The notes: a model not told the origin generated them from the letters alone. A stretch of DNA of 64,000 nucleotides from Pachypanchax playfairii (GCA_006937955.1 SSNP01000005.1:7334920-7398919), one strand, 5' to 3'; shown: positions 1 to 13,247, counted from the first letter of the stretch. Made by a program: numbers and translations.

Positions 1-82
1 TTCTGACAAATCTTCATATATGGAAACAGTAATGAATATTTTTTTGATGAAACAACTTGTTTTATGGTCTTTGGTAGATAAA

Positions 83-110
83 AATAATAATAAATAAATA
101 AATAAATAAT
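83..110. repeat. AAAT-type microsatellite
   Basis: A short run of AAT and AAAT units. Confidence 0.8.
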
Positions 111-1439
111 GGAACGTGACCTTAAATTGACCTTCTGCAGCAGCTACACGGATTCCTCCAAGGCACCCAAAGAAAAGATGGATTATATCAAGTAACCAGC
201 AACCGTAGCTCTCCATATCTATTTGGTAAATTACTAAAAAAAAATCAATACATGAGCTGAATCCGAACTTTTCCGAGTACATTTCACTTCTTTGTTTCTC
301 TGTCTCCTTTGATTCATACACACCCGGGCTCATGAAATATTAAGCATTGAGTTTTATTGATCAAAGATGCTAAAATAGACCAGAGTACGTATACAACATC
401 ATTAACACCTAGTGGTCAAAGATCCCACTGTGTACCAGCGCTTTACTGTTGAAAGCCATTAAAGATAAAGCATGAGCAGACTGACAAATGATGATGTACA
501 AACCACACTTAAAGTAGTTAAAGCTGCTCTGTTACCGAGGTCTGAAATGTGACTCCAGTCATGAGGTTTTCTTTAACAGCTATGGGAACTAAAGCCACTC
601 TGGTCCATGTTAATCCTGGGCCTTCTCGAAGGCATTCAACTTAGGCTGGAAATCTATCAAACCACATTGACCAGCGTGAAAATACAACATCTCTTTGTTT
701 CATTTTTCTGCTCCAACGACACACAAACATAAGCACAAGCACACAAAGGTAGATCAGTCCAACTGGCTTGTTTCACTGAGAGCAGAACGCAGAACTACTA
801 AGCACAACAAACAGAATACAATGTGATTCTTTCAGCCTGTTCACTGAGAGAAATGACCCAAATACTTTCTATTTGGTTATGTAGAAAGTAGTCCATCACC
901 TGCTCCATAGATGTGACCCTTGTGAAATAAATAGAAATAAATCACATGTTGTGTTGATCAACTCATGATGTTACAGTAACTTGTTATAGCAAAAAAATCA
1001 CTAAAGTAAGATTTCATACAAAGTTGTACAATGAGGAAGTATCTCACAGTATGTTTGGAAACAGTAATCTGCTTATGCTAATGTAAATGCACAAATAGCA
1101 ACAAGCAAAACTTAAAAGCTTGAAATGAAGATCAAGGATTGAGTTTTGACTTACTACTTAGTGATTTACTGTTGAATCTATTTATTCCAAAGCAAACTTC
1201 AAATTCATGAAAGTCATAAGTTTTCAGTATGTTTCTGTGGAAGAATGATGAACAGCTGATATGTTGTAGCTCTTTGATTGTCCTCTCAATTTGGAGAAAC
1301 ATACATTAGCTTTGACCAGGCTGAAGAGCTAACGACTGCTTGTTTTAAGGCGGATTCTTGCCACCTTAAAACAATCTCAAAACTTTCAGTGTGATTCATG
1401 TAAAACCAACTTTATAACGTTTTACGTTGTCACCAATGG

Positions 1440-1762
1440 CTGCATGGTGGGACAGTGGGTCGGACTGTTGCTTTGCAGCAAGAAGGTCCTGGGTTTGAAA
1501 CCTGTCTGGGACCATTCTGCATGGAGTTTGCATGTTCTACCTGTGCATGAGTGGATTTTCTTCTGGGACTCAGATTTCCTTCCACATATTAGGAACATGC
1601 ATGAGGTTAACTCTAAATTGGCTGTAGATGTGAGTAAGTGTGAGTGATTGTCTGTCCATATGTGGCCCAATGATTGCTGGAGCTAGACACCAACTCCCCA
1701 CGATGGTGTAAATGTTTGTAGATTCATGTTTTTATGAACTCCGATAAAAAATAGATGATAGG
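1440..1762 (+). mobile_element. tRNA-like SINE, fish type, family A copy 1
   Basis: The head has a B-box-like GGTTTGAAACC, with CGAAT worn to TGAAA. It continues through the conserved body (CATGGAGTTTGCATGTTC, then AACTCTAAATTGGCTGTAG) to a degraded tail resembling the GAAAATGGATGGATGG end of this family. The same body occurs at 29329-29643. The copy is worn and the open frames in it are not genes. Confidence 0.75.
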
Positions 1763-3885
1763 TTTTAAGACAGCAATAATTAACGTCAATCTCATCCCGT
1801 GTGTGTTGGTTCAACAACTATCTACAATAAATAAGATATTAATGGTTTAAAACCATTCAATAGAAACTCACTTCAAAAAATTTAACAAAAAGAATTATAT
1901 CTTGTAATCTGACCCAGACAAAAAGTTAACACATGCAAATCCTCTAAACTACATTCTAGCTGATATACAGCTGACACTGCTGCACCAATCATTTTATAAA
2001 CTGATCAAATACAAAATACAAACTGTTCAAAGTAAAAAAAATAAATAAATAAAATCCCAGAAAATATTTTATTGAGCGAATACATAACAAAAATCTTCTT
2101 GGGAGAATATTTCTCACATTAATAAAAGGTTTATGCTCTTCTGAGAACAATATGGTAGGCTCACACCAAATCTTAGTTTTCCACATAATCTAATCATAAT
2201 GTACTTCATACCTTCTGACTTTAACACAAAAAATGTTTTTTTTGAGGAAATCAAATTGTATAATACACCAAGGATTCTTCCCCCAAAAGCTTTAACAGTA
2301 AATTAGCTACACATGATATATTTTAAAGAATAAAGGTCTACTATCCTGGTGTGACTTATGAATGTCAGTGCCAGTAGTTTCTAGTTAGAGCTGCAGGGAC
2401 ACATGAGGCATAAAGTTCACTGAGACCCTCATCAAAACCTGTTAGCTTAAATGTCAATTATCTTTCATGTATTGCATAGAAGGACAAAAAAAGGTGGAGC
2501 CAATGGATCGGGACACATGGGCTGAGGGTAAACATGACTTCTGTCTTTCTGTTCAATCTAAAATTACCTAAAGCAAAACATGCCTTTAGTAATCAAAACA
2601 TAATCAAATCATGAGACTCACCCCAACCCAATAGACCTCACTAAACCCCATTAATTAATATCTCAAAACACATTTGTTAAAAAGACCGTGCTAGAAACAC
2701 AATGAAGCAGTTTTTTGCAAACATAACGCTTCAGGATGACCTGTCATGTTTTTAGTTCACTTTAAACAGACTGTGTAACTCCTCTGAACATCAGAGGGAT
2801 ATCTTTGGACACACTGGTTCCCAGAACTGGCTGCTCCATGGGGAAACCAGTAGGTAAGGTTACAGAATCTGACTGACAGGTGCTCTTCATCCTAAGAACA
2901 GATTACCTCATCAGACAAAAGCTCTCACTGACTATCTGCTCACTCATAAATAGAACAGCAACACTTCAAAATCTTTTTATGACAAAATAAATGTTGTATT
3001 TGGTGCTAAAAACATTTGAAGCCCAGATTTTCCTCAAACATTTTTTTTTAAATAAATTTGAAGAGGCACTTCCTCCTTCCTTCATTCTTCCATTAAGTTG
3101 CAAATACTTCAGTTGACATCAAGTCTCATAAAATGCAAGTCCTATTTCTTCACACAGACGATGAACAGAGAGGTTGGAGCTGATGGATACCTGCGGGTGT
3201 GTTTCATCAGGTGTGCACACCTTCAAACTGCCACCTCTGACATTATGAAACGGGCTGCGGCTTTATTTCATATTATATTAGCAAAAACCAACAAAGCTTT
3301 AATTGTTGTGGTTCAGTTTTCGAAAACTGCACAATAAAGACGTGGAATATTTGTGTTTCACAGTTAATGACACAACTTCTGAGATAATAATGAGCCCAAA
3401 CTGTTTAGTATCATAACCACACAAACTCATTCTTTACATATATTATTTGCAAGTAATTGATTCTAATACATTCCAGTATACACTGACAGGAACAGTTGAT
3501 CCGTTGGTTAAATGTCATCTAATAATAGCAGCTTAAATCCACATCTGCATGTTTAAGATGAAGAACATATTCCCATTGCTCAGAGAGAGAACAAACTCCT
3601 GGGCTGTGTCCTTCACCGTGACCCAGAACCGACAGGTTTGTCAACAAGGTCTCGGTCCAAACATCGTGAATGAAATTGCATCTTCATCTTTAAACACGCA
3701 CGCAGTGAATGGGAACGGCGTGGTGGGTGTCTGAAGCGTAAATATTGACGCTCTGTAGGGGAGAACGCACCCAAAAATGACAAACAGCTGATGTTCGCTG
3801 CAAACACTCCACACACGTACCAAAAATAAACAATCAAAATAAAACCCTGAGTGATTCAGTCATGAAATGATTTCTTTACAGAGAA

Positions 3886-3905
3886 CCCCCCCCCCAACCC
3901 CCCTA
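3886..3905. repeat. Poly-C run
   Basis: Eleven C, two A, then more C. It lies at the edge of the GC-rich ldlrad3 island. Confidence 0.8.
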
Positions 3906-4008
3906 AAAAGTTTCGAGCCAACTCGTCGAAGGAAAGCAGCGTTTAAAAAAACTGAACCGAACTGACGCGCCGCCGTAACGTATTGTGTGCGTGTTTCCGA
4001 GAACTTAC

Positions 4009-4063
4009 CAGCTGTTCTTGAGCCTGACCCAGAACCAAGCAGAAGGTACCAGATCCACATCAT
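4009..4063 (-). CDS. ldlrad3: ldlrad3 coding exon 1 (signal peptide), partial gene
   Basis: This short exon opens with two adjacent ATGs (4063 and 4060) and encodes MWIWYLLLGSGSGSRTA from the second, a short hydrophobic signal peptide. It then reaches a CTG|GTAAGT donor (last exon base 4009) in phase 1. The second ATG has A at -3 and aligns with the MWLLGP start of human LDLRAD3, a single-pass membrane receptor with LDL-receptor class A repeats that works with NEDD4-family ubiquitin ligases. Support comes from synteny (LDLRAD3 lies downstream of TRIM44 on the same strand in human) and from the GC-rich island over it. The LDL-A exons are not in the window, so identity rests on position and signal peptide. 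It could be another secreted or membrane protein. Confidence 0.7.
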
Positions 4064-4466
4064 ACGTTCGCCTTTTTCCTCTCCCGGCCTACTCTTGTTG
4101 TCCTGCCCCGCTACGGGGCCAAAACTAGGGGCGAAAAGAAAAAAAACAAAAACTTCTTCGATGCAGCAACTCTAAAGTTTGGACTTTCTTTTGTTTATCT
4201 TTTTCTAGGAGCGCGCTTGGTTGGATGGAAGTGGGTTCGAGTTGAGATCGCTGTTACAGGTCCAGTTTTTGAAGGGGGAGAAGACGCAGAATCTGCAGGC
4301 GAAGGGGCTTCGGGGTGGCGGGCAGCGAGGCAGGCTCTATACAGTCTGAGAACTGGCTCTGAGAGGAAGGCGGAGCCGGAGGCAGAGTCCCTGGGAGCAG
4401 GGGTCGTCTAGACCGGGTCAGCGCCCCTCAGCCCCTCAGTGCGGACAGGGGCTTTAAACGCTCTCG
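4064..4466 (-). promoter_or_regulatory. ldlrad3: GC-rich promoter island and 5' UTR of the ldlrad3 candidate
   Basis: This is the most GC- and CpG-rich stretch on the left side of the window, standing out from AT-rich surroundings and sitting immediately upstream of the signal-peptide exon. CpGs continue into the exon and intron start (about 3950-4063). No TATA box is evident. Open plus-strand frames across it (for example 4217-4411) are low-complexity GC-rich frames, not a recognisable protein. Confidence 0.6.
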
Positions 4467-4467
4467 A

Positions 4468-4498
<31 letters not shown>

Positions 4499-4538
4499 GA
4501 ATGAATGAATGAATGAATGAATGAATGAATGAATGAAT
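4467..4538. repeat. Compound tetranucleotide repeat (TTGA)n then (ATGA)n
   Basis: About 72 bp of pure tandem repeat switches unit once, by a single base change, at about 4494. It lies at the upstream edge of the ldlrad3 promoter island and is likely to vary in length. Confidence 0.95.
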
Positions 4539-4638
4539 CTGCTGCCAATTTAAAATAGGCTACATATAAATCGAAAGGCAACAAGATTTATTCATACTTT
4601 ATATCATTCATAGTAATAATGATGATGATTTTGGTTGT

Positions 4639-5913
4639 ACTAGCCCCATTGCCCAACAGTTGTGAGACTGTGTAAAGTGCAAATAAAAACAGAATGCAAT
4701 GTTTCACAAAGCTCATACATCCATAAAATTATGCTCAGAACATAAACTACATATCAGATGTTGAAACATTGTTGAAATGTAAAAAATAAAAAGTTTGTAA
4801 AATTGAACTGAATTTGTTGGCAGCAACATGTCTGAAAAAGTTGGAATGGAGCCAACAAAAGGTGTAATAATTGCAACAATTGACAACTAATTAAGTTAAA
4901 TGACAACAGCTCAGTACTATGACCAGATATAAAAGGAGCTTTTCAGAGAGGCAGAACCTCCCAGATGTAAAGATGGACAGAGGTTCACCAGTCTGTGACA
5001 AACAGTTTAAAAACTGTTGAAAGGATTGAAAAAAAAACATCTATAGAAGAACTGAAAGACAATGAAGATCCACCCAAGATTCAGAGAATCAGGAGGAATT
5101 TCTGTACACTATGGACAAGTTCAAAGACAAGTCATCCAAATTGGATGTTTGTAATTTGTAGGCCCTGAGGCAGCAAAGCATTGAAACAGACATGATGCTT
5201 TACTGGTTATCACTGCACAGACTCAGAAACACTTCCAGATATCACAGTCTGTCAACACAATTCACTGTACAATTCATAAAGAAAACAATTAAAGACATCA
5301 TGAAAAGAAAGAGCCAGATGTGCATGATCCAGAAAAAAAAATGGCGTTTTAAAGCAACAACTGCTCCCATCTAGATAATGTCTCTTTCAGGCAAGGCTTC
5401 GCATCAACAAGACAATGCTAAACCACATACTGCATCCATCACAGCATGACCTCACAAGAGAAGAGTTTGCATGCTGAACTGACCTGCTTGCCGTCCAGAT
5501 CTTTCACCAACAGAAAACATTTGGTACATCATGAAACAACAAATCTGGGCAAAAGGCCCAGGATTGTTGAGCTACTAGAATCCTGCATCAGACAAGAACT
5601 GGATAATAATTCTCTCCCAAAAGTCCAGCAGCTGGTTTCGTCACCTGACAGATGTTTGCAGACAGATGTTTAAGGAAGAGGGGTTACTAAACAGTGGAAA
5701 CATCACCTTCTTCCAACTTATTTAAGATGCGCTGCCACCATCAGATTCAAAATGAGCTGATATTTTAATTAAAAAGCTAAAACATCTCAGTTTCTAACAT
5801 CTGATATGTCGTTTACGTTCTATTGGGAACAAAATGTGATTTGTAAATCACTGCATTCACTTTTTATTTACACTTTGCACAGTGTCCCCATTTTTGGGGA
5901 AATTGGGTTGTAG
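4639..5913 (+). pseudogene. Dead Tc1/mariner element with internal deletion
   Basis: The two ends are degraded inverted repeats. The block CTGTGTAAAGTGCAAATAAA near the left end matches the reverse complement of the right end, and the right end closes with GGGTTGTA. Between them are relics of a Tc1 transposase in plus orientation. These include a helix-turn-helix part (about 5060-5190), a segment containing MIQK (about 5325) and the C-terminal DDE part (about 5440-5680), where PDLSP-EN and LESCIRQE-type remnants are readable across frameshifts. A jump at about 5355-5365 removes the first catalytic Asp region. It is a different family from the intact Tc1 at 21884. Confidence 0.85.
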
Positions 5914-8900
5914 TAGTTGCTACGACTCAGATACTGGTACATACTTTTCTTTAGAGAAAAGATCAAAACCTGTTTTCCATTATTTGCCACTATGACACAA
6001 AAATAGAGGCAATAGATGACTGGCCTTCATGACTTAAAAGAGATACCTGCTCACAAAAATATCCAAACATGAAAGAAAGATGTGATGTTGGCACAGATGC
6101 TGAGAAAGACTGTCACAGAAATAGGACTCCTCTCTCTGCTGTATTGTCGGTATTCCTAAAAAAAACCTGGCTCGTTCTTTCATACACCAAAGAATTTAAT
6201 ATTTAAGGACCTACACTATGCAGTGTGTGAGCACAGATCAAAGGCTGTATGTAGTAAGAACAACCAGTAGGCACAATAAAAACAGGTAGATAGTAAAAGA
6301 GAAATGCTCCAAAGTTTTAGATCTTTATTTGCATGTAAATTGAGTTGGATTTGGTCAGAGAAAGCCATGAGTAGAGGAGGAAGGACAGGAAGCTTTACCT
6401 ATCAAACCTTTCTCTTTATCATAGAAATGCAGCTGTGTGCAGTCGCATAGCCTCGCTTCAAACAAACCCTGTCCTTTGACAGCATTCTAACCTGAAGGCA
6501 TGTGATTGGAATGAATCCCAGTATCAAACTCCTCTAGCTCATTTAATATTCATTCATACTGTTTTATCAAGTCAAAACTCCATGCAGGCTAAAACTCCAA
6601 GGTAGGGGTCTTAAAAGTCAGTAGATTCTGTAAAAACTTTGTCATAGATCCCAGTTTGATAGCTTCTATTGGGGGGCATTGCATCCTCCCCCCTTCCCAC
6701 CATTGCCTGCTGGGCCTTATGTATTTCAGTTTGTTATAATGAGTGCTGCTGCTAGATGGAAGTGTGCGCACACTGAATAACTGCTCTTGAAAAGTGTACA
6801 GTTGGCAGACATGAATATTTCAGTGATTACCACAGTTAACAAAGGCAGACGCAAGTCTCCTCATCACAAATCCTGGATACAATCAGCTCTGGTATAACTA
6901 AATACTTGTTGAGGAAGAAGAAGATTTGTCAGTCAGTGTTAAATGGATTTCATTCTGCTCCCCTGGAGTTATCATTAATGTTAATACTGAGCTGTCTCAC
7001 AAATTATACAGCCTGGTCCATGAATCAGAACTGAATAATCTGTTTTTGGGGTGGAGGGGATCTGGAAAAGAAGATTCCGAGCTAAAAGCAGAAATGTGCT
7101 CAGATATATCTCTGTTTGACACAAAGTGTTTTTGTAATGTCTATCAAATAGTTTAGGCTATCTACAAACAGCCCAGACCTAATTAGCCTCTGGCCAACAA
7201 ATGGACTCATTAGGGGACATTATACTCTAATATAATGGCTGTTATTGAGTTAATCGCAGAAGAAACCCAATTAGTGACCAAATTTGGACAATGACTCAGG
7301 GGTACTGTGATGATCTGATTGGCAAATGGGGGGAGTGGGGTGGTGGGGCAGCAACCTAGGATGAGTTTGCTTGCAGGCAAGTAGCAGCACAGAGAGAAAG
7401 ATACAGCGTCAGATTAAACAAGAGGTAAGAGATTGTGTAGCAGGAGCAACACAAAACGAGCTTCTCTGAGTATCTGTTGGTGTGGAGAGAGACAACAATG
7501 CTGCCAGAGCTGCAAGAAAAAAAGAATGGGGAAAGCAGTCAGACGTAAAAAAAGTAACAGGAAGAGGATGAAAGAAAATGTGATGGAGCAGGTGAAAGAA
7601 ATGGTAGCATGGAAAATAAAAAAAAAAAAAAAACTTTGATGGAGAGTAATAAAAAATAAGAGCATGAACGTACCTTTTTTCCTCATTTATTTAATGAATG
7701 ATCTAACATTACACAGATTAAAATGCAAGCTGTGGGCTATTCATATAAGCAAATACATTTAAACTTTGCCAACAAAAGCAACTGAGAGATTAGCTAACAC
7801 TAAATTAATTCAGCTAATGGGAATATGAGCTGAGGGGTGGAGTGGAAATACAGATCCTATGAGTTTCAAGATGACATGTCCTTGTCACAGTAGACAGCTA
7901 CGGAAGTTGCTGTGAAATGCCAAGGTCTCTGAAGAACCAGCAAAGATGGGTTTACTCCCCAGTGAGAGCCTCTTGACATTCATTGTACATTTCCAACAAC
8001 AGGCATAGCAATGTGAGGCATGTTTCTGAGTGAGTGCACGAGTCTGAAAACAACAAAGCAGGACACAAAACACATTATTTACTTTTTATTTATTGTTTTT
8101 GTTTTTTTTTAAAGAGAGAGCAATTCCAAAGATACACACACAAATGCTGAGTCATATACAACATGCACATACTCATTTATATTCCAGAATATCTGAGTGA
8201 TCATTAATGATCAATGCCTCAATCAGTTGATGTTAGTTAGCGACTTTGATGTATTTTCAGCCAATCTGCAGGGACATCGGACAGCAACAAGAACCTGAGT
8301 CTTCTCTGCGTGTGTATGTGTTTGCATGCAGCTGTCATTCTGTTGGACTGAGGCAGAAAATTTGATAAAGAACAGATATTGATTTGGGATTTCAGAGGCT
8401 GAGGCCAGTAACAGTCTGAGTGGGAAATGCCTGAAGAATAAACAATTACATCCTTAATTAATCTCAACAAAATGATGTGCACACTGGAGAGAAGGTGAAA
8501 ATTAAAGAATGACACTATACAATACATGATAAACATACCATTAATAAACCATTACTATATTGTAAACATGGAAGTAGAAATTGAATGAAATGGATTCATC
8601 TCTGGGCTATTTGTGGGATTGTAAATAACTGGTGTTTTCTTTTACTGTTTCTCTCAATTGTGCATTAAAAGCATCATGGAAACTAGAATAAAAAGATAAT
8701 TAAGGTAATTATACCATCATTTAAGGATTAATAGTTAATTTAATATTTGTAAACGTTTATATTTAAGCCCCAAAAGAAAAGAAAAAGAAGGCATGACAAT
8801 GTTTTCACATACAGTCTGCTGCAATTGGAAACTGGAAGAGGATGAAGTTAATCTGTGCTGTGCAAGCTCTCAAGGCCACACAGTCGTCCCTTCTGGTTTC

Positions 8901-11900
8901 CAAACAACACGCAGACGTTGTAAATAATGGCCAGAAACAAGGTCGTGCCTAAGAGCAGTGGCCAATCTTCTCTCACTTCTGTGTGCTATAATTAGTAGAG
9001 ACTTAACTCAGATCAGTCATCAAGGTTTCATCCCTCAGATTTTGCCCTTCACTTAAAAAAAAGCTCAAAGGATGTTTGGGCAACCTTATATGTCACTCCA
9101 AATGATTAAATTATTGTCATTTGAGTTTAAATGATGGTTGATTAGAGAGAAAAATACTCCATGGGCAGCTTGTCAGACTCTTGGTGTCCTCTGTGCGTAT
9201 CTATTAAAGCACCGTGGTGCCCTAATTGAAAGTGGTGTACAGCTGAGGCTGCTGAAAATGTCATTAGTATTACAGGCGTAAGCTCAGACACAACAATATT
9301 TGTTTAGTAAACTAACATTTCGACCTGATCAGGTCATTTCTGTAGGGGATAATCAAAACAAACAAACAAATAAACATAAATCTGCTGCACCAAAAGTCAC
9401 TCCAATCCAGATGAAACTCTGAACCCTTTTCTCGTTTTTGTCGGATAAAATAAAAATAATCCTCAAAAACCGTTTGCTTATAATTGGTGATTTACAAGCG
9501 ATGCCACATACGAAGTGTTACAATTGGTAAAAACTAAGGAAACGTCTTATGTAAAACTTCTGCTTAATATTTGGAACAATTACTGCACAGCCGAGGCCAC
9601 TTCACACAGGATGATGACCCCACTTCACCACAGGAAACGTCCTTAATTGTGTAGGCAGTTGTGACTCATGTATTCCACAAATATGAATTTATACAGTACT
9701 GTATATATTTACCTGCAATTTCCTGTAGTCCAACAACAAGTTCCCACCTCACCATGTCCTACACCCCCCGTCGGATTGCATCAGGGAGGGGCTATGTGAT
9801 TGATACCACAGTAGCACAATGCTACAACATGATGGGTCATAGCCTGGTTATGACAGCAGCATGGCTAGTCCTGCTCCATCATGACCTAGCCATGCTGCTG
9901 CACACTGACTCCACATCATGGATATACCGCTATCAGTCCCCCATGCATCACCCAGAACCCTGATATGCTGCTACCATGATGATAAACCACCATGAGCTAT
10001 AGGGAGTCTGCTGCATTCCTGCCAAATCCACCAAGACCCTGCAAAAAACATCCATCTTCTGACTCTATGTTTTATTAAAATTTATTATCAGAATATATAT
10101 TCCACAAATCTAAAACATGTTCCCCTTACAGATACTTAATTATGTTTTTTATGTGAAGTCAGTTTTGGTAAAATGCAGTTGTTCTTTAAGAAGAGACCTT
10201 TTCTTGTTCTCCTCTGACCAGTAAGCCTTCAGCTCACATTGGCCAAAAAGTACATTTGCAATAAAATCAAACAATAAGAACTTAACCTATTTAATTTTTC
10301 TCCCTGCTGCACATAATCTAGGGCACACCTGGCTGAGTGAAACTTAATGGAATATAGAAGAATGAAAGAAATGGCAATATCACAGGAAAAAAAAATGAAA
10401 AGAGGGTGGAAGAGACCAGGCAGATGGGAGCATCAGGGCTGGAAGGTCATGTAATGGAGTTAGGCCAAGATGAAAAGAGGCACCAGCTCTCCCAGCAGGC
10501 CTGGCCTGTTTTATAGCAATCATTTTGGCTCAGCCTACTGCTCACACCCACAGGCTACATTCATTTATGGGACCACCAACTGTCTCAGGTGTTTTTTATA
10601 GGCCAAAATGGGCCACTCATGCCTTGCTTCTCTGCCATGACAGGGCTCTGCTCTGCATTTTTTATCAGTGCTCCAGGCTATAATACAGTTTAGATATAAA
10701 AAAAGACCTAGATTCAATGTAACCTTGAGAATATTCCAATTTGCTGTGTGTGCCTGAAACATTGGGGGAAACAGATCTGCAGAGCGTTTGCAAGAAAGTG
10801 ACACATTTTCAGCTATTGAAGTGTGAGTTAGGAGAGAATCAACAGTGGGCAGCATCTGATAGTTGAAAAGAAAGTTGGTTAAAACACAGGAGAAAGTGTT
10901 GGTTCACTCATAAGATTCAGTGGTAATGCTCATACATATTGATGATGAAATTTAATATGGGTTGAAATATCTAAACTTACTGAAAATAACGAGTGCTGCT
11001 TAGGGACATTCTGTTAAGAGTGTGAAGAGTAAATTGTGTGTGAGGCTCAAGAGATTTAAACATGAGGGAGACAGAGAAGCATTATAGCAGCTCTGCAGCT
11101 TCATAAAGTTTTCTAAAAAGGCCAGAACTCAAATCAGTCTGTTACGTTTGGATGCAGTTTGAGCATGCAGACTGACTGAAGTGAGGAGGAAATTGGGTTT
11201 GAAGGGGTAAGACTCAGCACTGTGAGGGGTTACCAGGCGGGGCTCGTAAGATTTGCAAAACCCAGGGATAATAAGCAACACTGCCACAGGGTTCTAACTC
11301 ACGCCTGGTTGCTCCTGACTATGATTGGAGCAGCAAAGAGAGGGGAGGGAAGAGAAAATAACGAGAACCAAGAGAGGATGGTAGGGGAGCTCGCTCAGAG
11401 CCAAGCCTTTGATCACAGGGTGAAGAATTACCAGCTCAATGCTTGCAACCATAGGGTTTCAGCCCCAAAGCAGTATGGGAAATGTTCACATTCAAATATC
11501 AGCTTCTTTCTCCCAACACTGATTCATTTATTGGCAAACCACATGCACATGCAGGACTACACACACACAAATAAATTGCTTTGTTCTCATGACTTGCTGA
11601 GGGCGAGCTCTCATTAGAGTCATTACTGAGGAGCAATCGGGTTTTGACATGCAGTGATGCAGCTCCTCTCCCAAAAAAAACACCAGCGACATGCCAGCTG
11701 ACACTGACACACTGAGTCTGAGGGTGGTGGTCAGTCGTATCAGTAATAATCTGTCAGGCTGTGCAATTTAGGTAAAATAAGCAAAGTGGAACCTCATGAA
11801 ACTTGATCAAAAGAACAAGAAGAAACAAAATAAACAGACTCAGTTTATTTAGAAATCAGGAATAGACACTGGGATTTATTTAAAAACTGCAAAATGTTAC

Positions 11901-12867
11901 ATAAAGAGGGAATAAAAAAAGATGTTTGTTAAGAAGTTTAAAAAATTGAGTTACATATGAGTTGACTTTTTTGGGTATGAGACAAAAAAATCTAGTTCTA
12001 GATCTTATTAAACCCAGAAATTGTCAAATATTTATATATTTGCCTGCTATTTCCTCGAGTTTGTTGCTGTGTTGTAAACTGGTGTTCTTTTTGTGACAAC
12101 CTGCAGATTGTGACACAGTTAGATGTAGACTGAGGCCAAAAGAACATGACAGCTGAACTTTGTCTTATTCCGAGCTGAGTTTAAGAACGTTAGCACTCGC
12201 TAAACTCTTTATTTCACTACAAAATTCCCAGGGCACATGCAGGTTTTCATGAAAAGTCTAATAGAATGATTTAATAAGTACTAGGTCGCATATATCTTCC
12301 TGCCCTCCAGTGAATGCCTGAAGTACCCTGTTGGGTCATAGAGAGTTGTGTGCAAGCTGATGGGGATTTCCCGCTTGTTTATAGAAAGAGGGAAATGCAG
12401 TTGTTTAGTGAGCTTAGCTTTGATAGTTTCTAATCCTCAAAAGTGGGAGGTGGGGAACTCCAGCATACCACAAAGAGAAAAAACACACTCAGACTGTGCA
12501 GGTTTGTTGCTATAGCCAAACGCAGTCTTGAAATGCTAGCTTAAAAGGCATATGAATATAGCCATTGTGGTCTTATTTACAGTGAGAGACATTTTGAATT
12601 AGAGAATCCGGCATTTTTTAAATAAGAAATCAAGCTAACTACTGATCAAAGGCAGGCAGAGAAAAACTGCTTTATGACATTTCAATTCCATGTTTCTATT
12701 TTACTTTTTACACTGATGATTACTTAGATATTTGAAGATATTTTCACTGAAGACCATGCCAAGATGGTCTGTACTGAGTTACTAAATTATACTAGATGTA
12801 TCCACTCTCATCAGATGCAAAAATGAAGCAGTGTGAAAATGCCCAATTTAGCATTTGCTTTAACAAC
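5914..12867. other. Intergenic, no gene seen
   Basis: AT-rich unique sequence between ldlrad3 and trim44. It contains an A-run (7616-7634), a cluster of TAAT-type homeodomain cores (about 7170-7290) and a 15-bp-arm palindrome at 9854-9900. The longest open frames (such as 11222-11617) have no recognisable domain and start with non-ATG codons. I consider them chance. Confidence 0.7.
9854..9900. repeat. Perfect inverted repeat, 15-bp arms and 17-bp loop
   Basis: CAGCAGCATGGCTAG (9854-9868) is repeated in reverse complement at 9886-9900. There are no transposon-like flanks. It could form a small hairpin, but nothing else suggests an RNA gene. Confidence 0.8.
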
Positions 12868-13247
12868 TAGAGATGCAACAATACCAATTTTTTCCAACTG
12901 ATACGATACGATTCTTGGATCTGAGTACTTGCCGATACTGAGTACTAATGCCAATACTTCTACCACACAAAAAAATGCAGTGAATTGGAAGACAGGTTTT
13001 ATTTCTCTCTTCTCTGCTTGTTACAACAAATGATGGCGAACTAAAAAAAATATATATATATTAATAAAAATGACCAGAAAACTACAATTTAAAGTGAAAA
13101 ATAAACATTTTCTATGAAATTACTGTAGAGTTTCCACATTTTAAGTATTGGTTCATGGTATCAGTTATCTAACTGATACCAATGTGAGTACATTAGAAGG
13201 GTATCGGACCCGATTCTCGATACCATTATCCGTATCGGTGCATCCGT
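12868..13247. mobile_element. hAT-like non-autonomous element (MITE)
   Basis: The left end (AGAGATGCAACAATACC) and the reverse complement of the right end (ACGGATGCACCGATACGG) are related terminal inverted repeats of a type common in fish genomes. Further GATAC/TATCGG inverted motifs follow on both sides. Flanks share TTAACA, a possible remnant of an 8-bp target duplication. No coding capacity. Confidence 0.65.

Larger units (their letters stand above)
1..4008 (-). other. Part of ldlrad3 intron 1
   Basis: If 4009-4063 is ldlrad3 exon 1, everything to the left edge is its first intron, which is also long in mammals. It holds an AAAT-type microsatellite (about 83-110), a SINE (1440-1762) and a C-run at about 3888-3902. 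I see no LDL-receptor class A coding exon here and no open frame with recognisable content. Confidence 0.55.

Noticed and set aside
1422..1670. Overlapping ORFs on both strands near 1.5 kb
   Set aside because: They lie inside a SINE and have no host-gene features.
7433..7639. Lys/Arg-rich 68-codon ORF
   Set aside because: Purine-rich low-complexity DNA running into an A-run; no start context or homologue.
9854..9900. Hairpin as a microRNA precursor
   Set aside because: The arms are only 15 bp and no known mature sequence was recognised.
11222..11617. 131-codon plus-strand ORF
   Set aside because: Starts at GTG, no domain, mixed composition; a length expected by chance in this much sequence.
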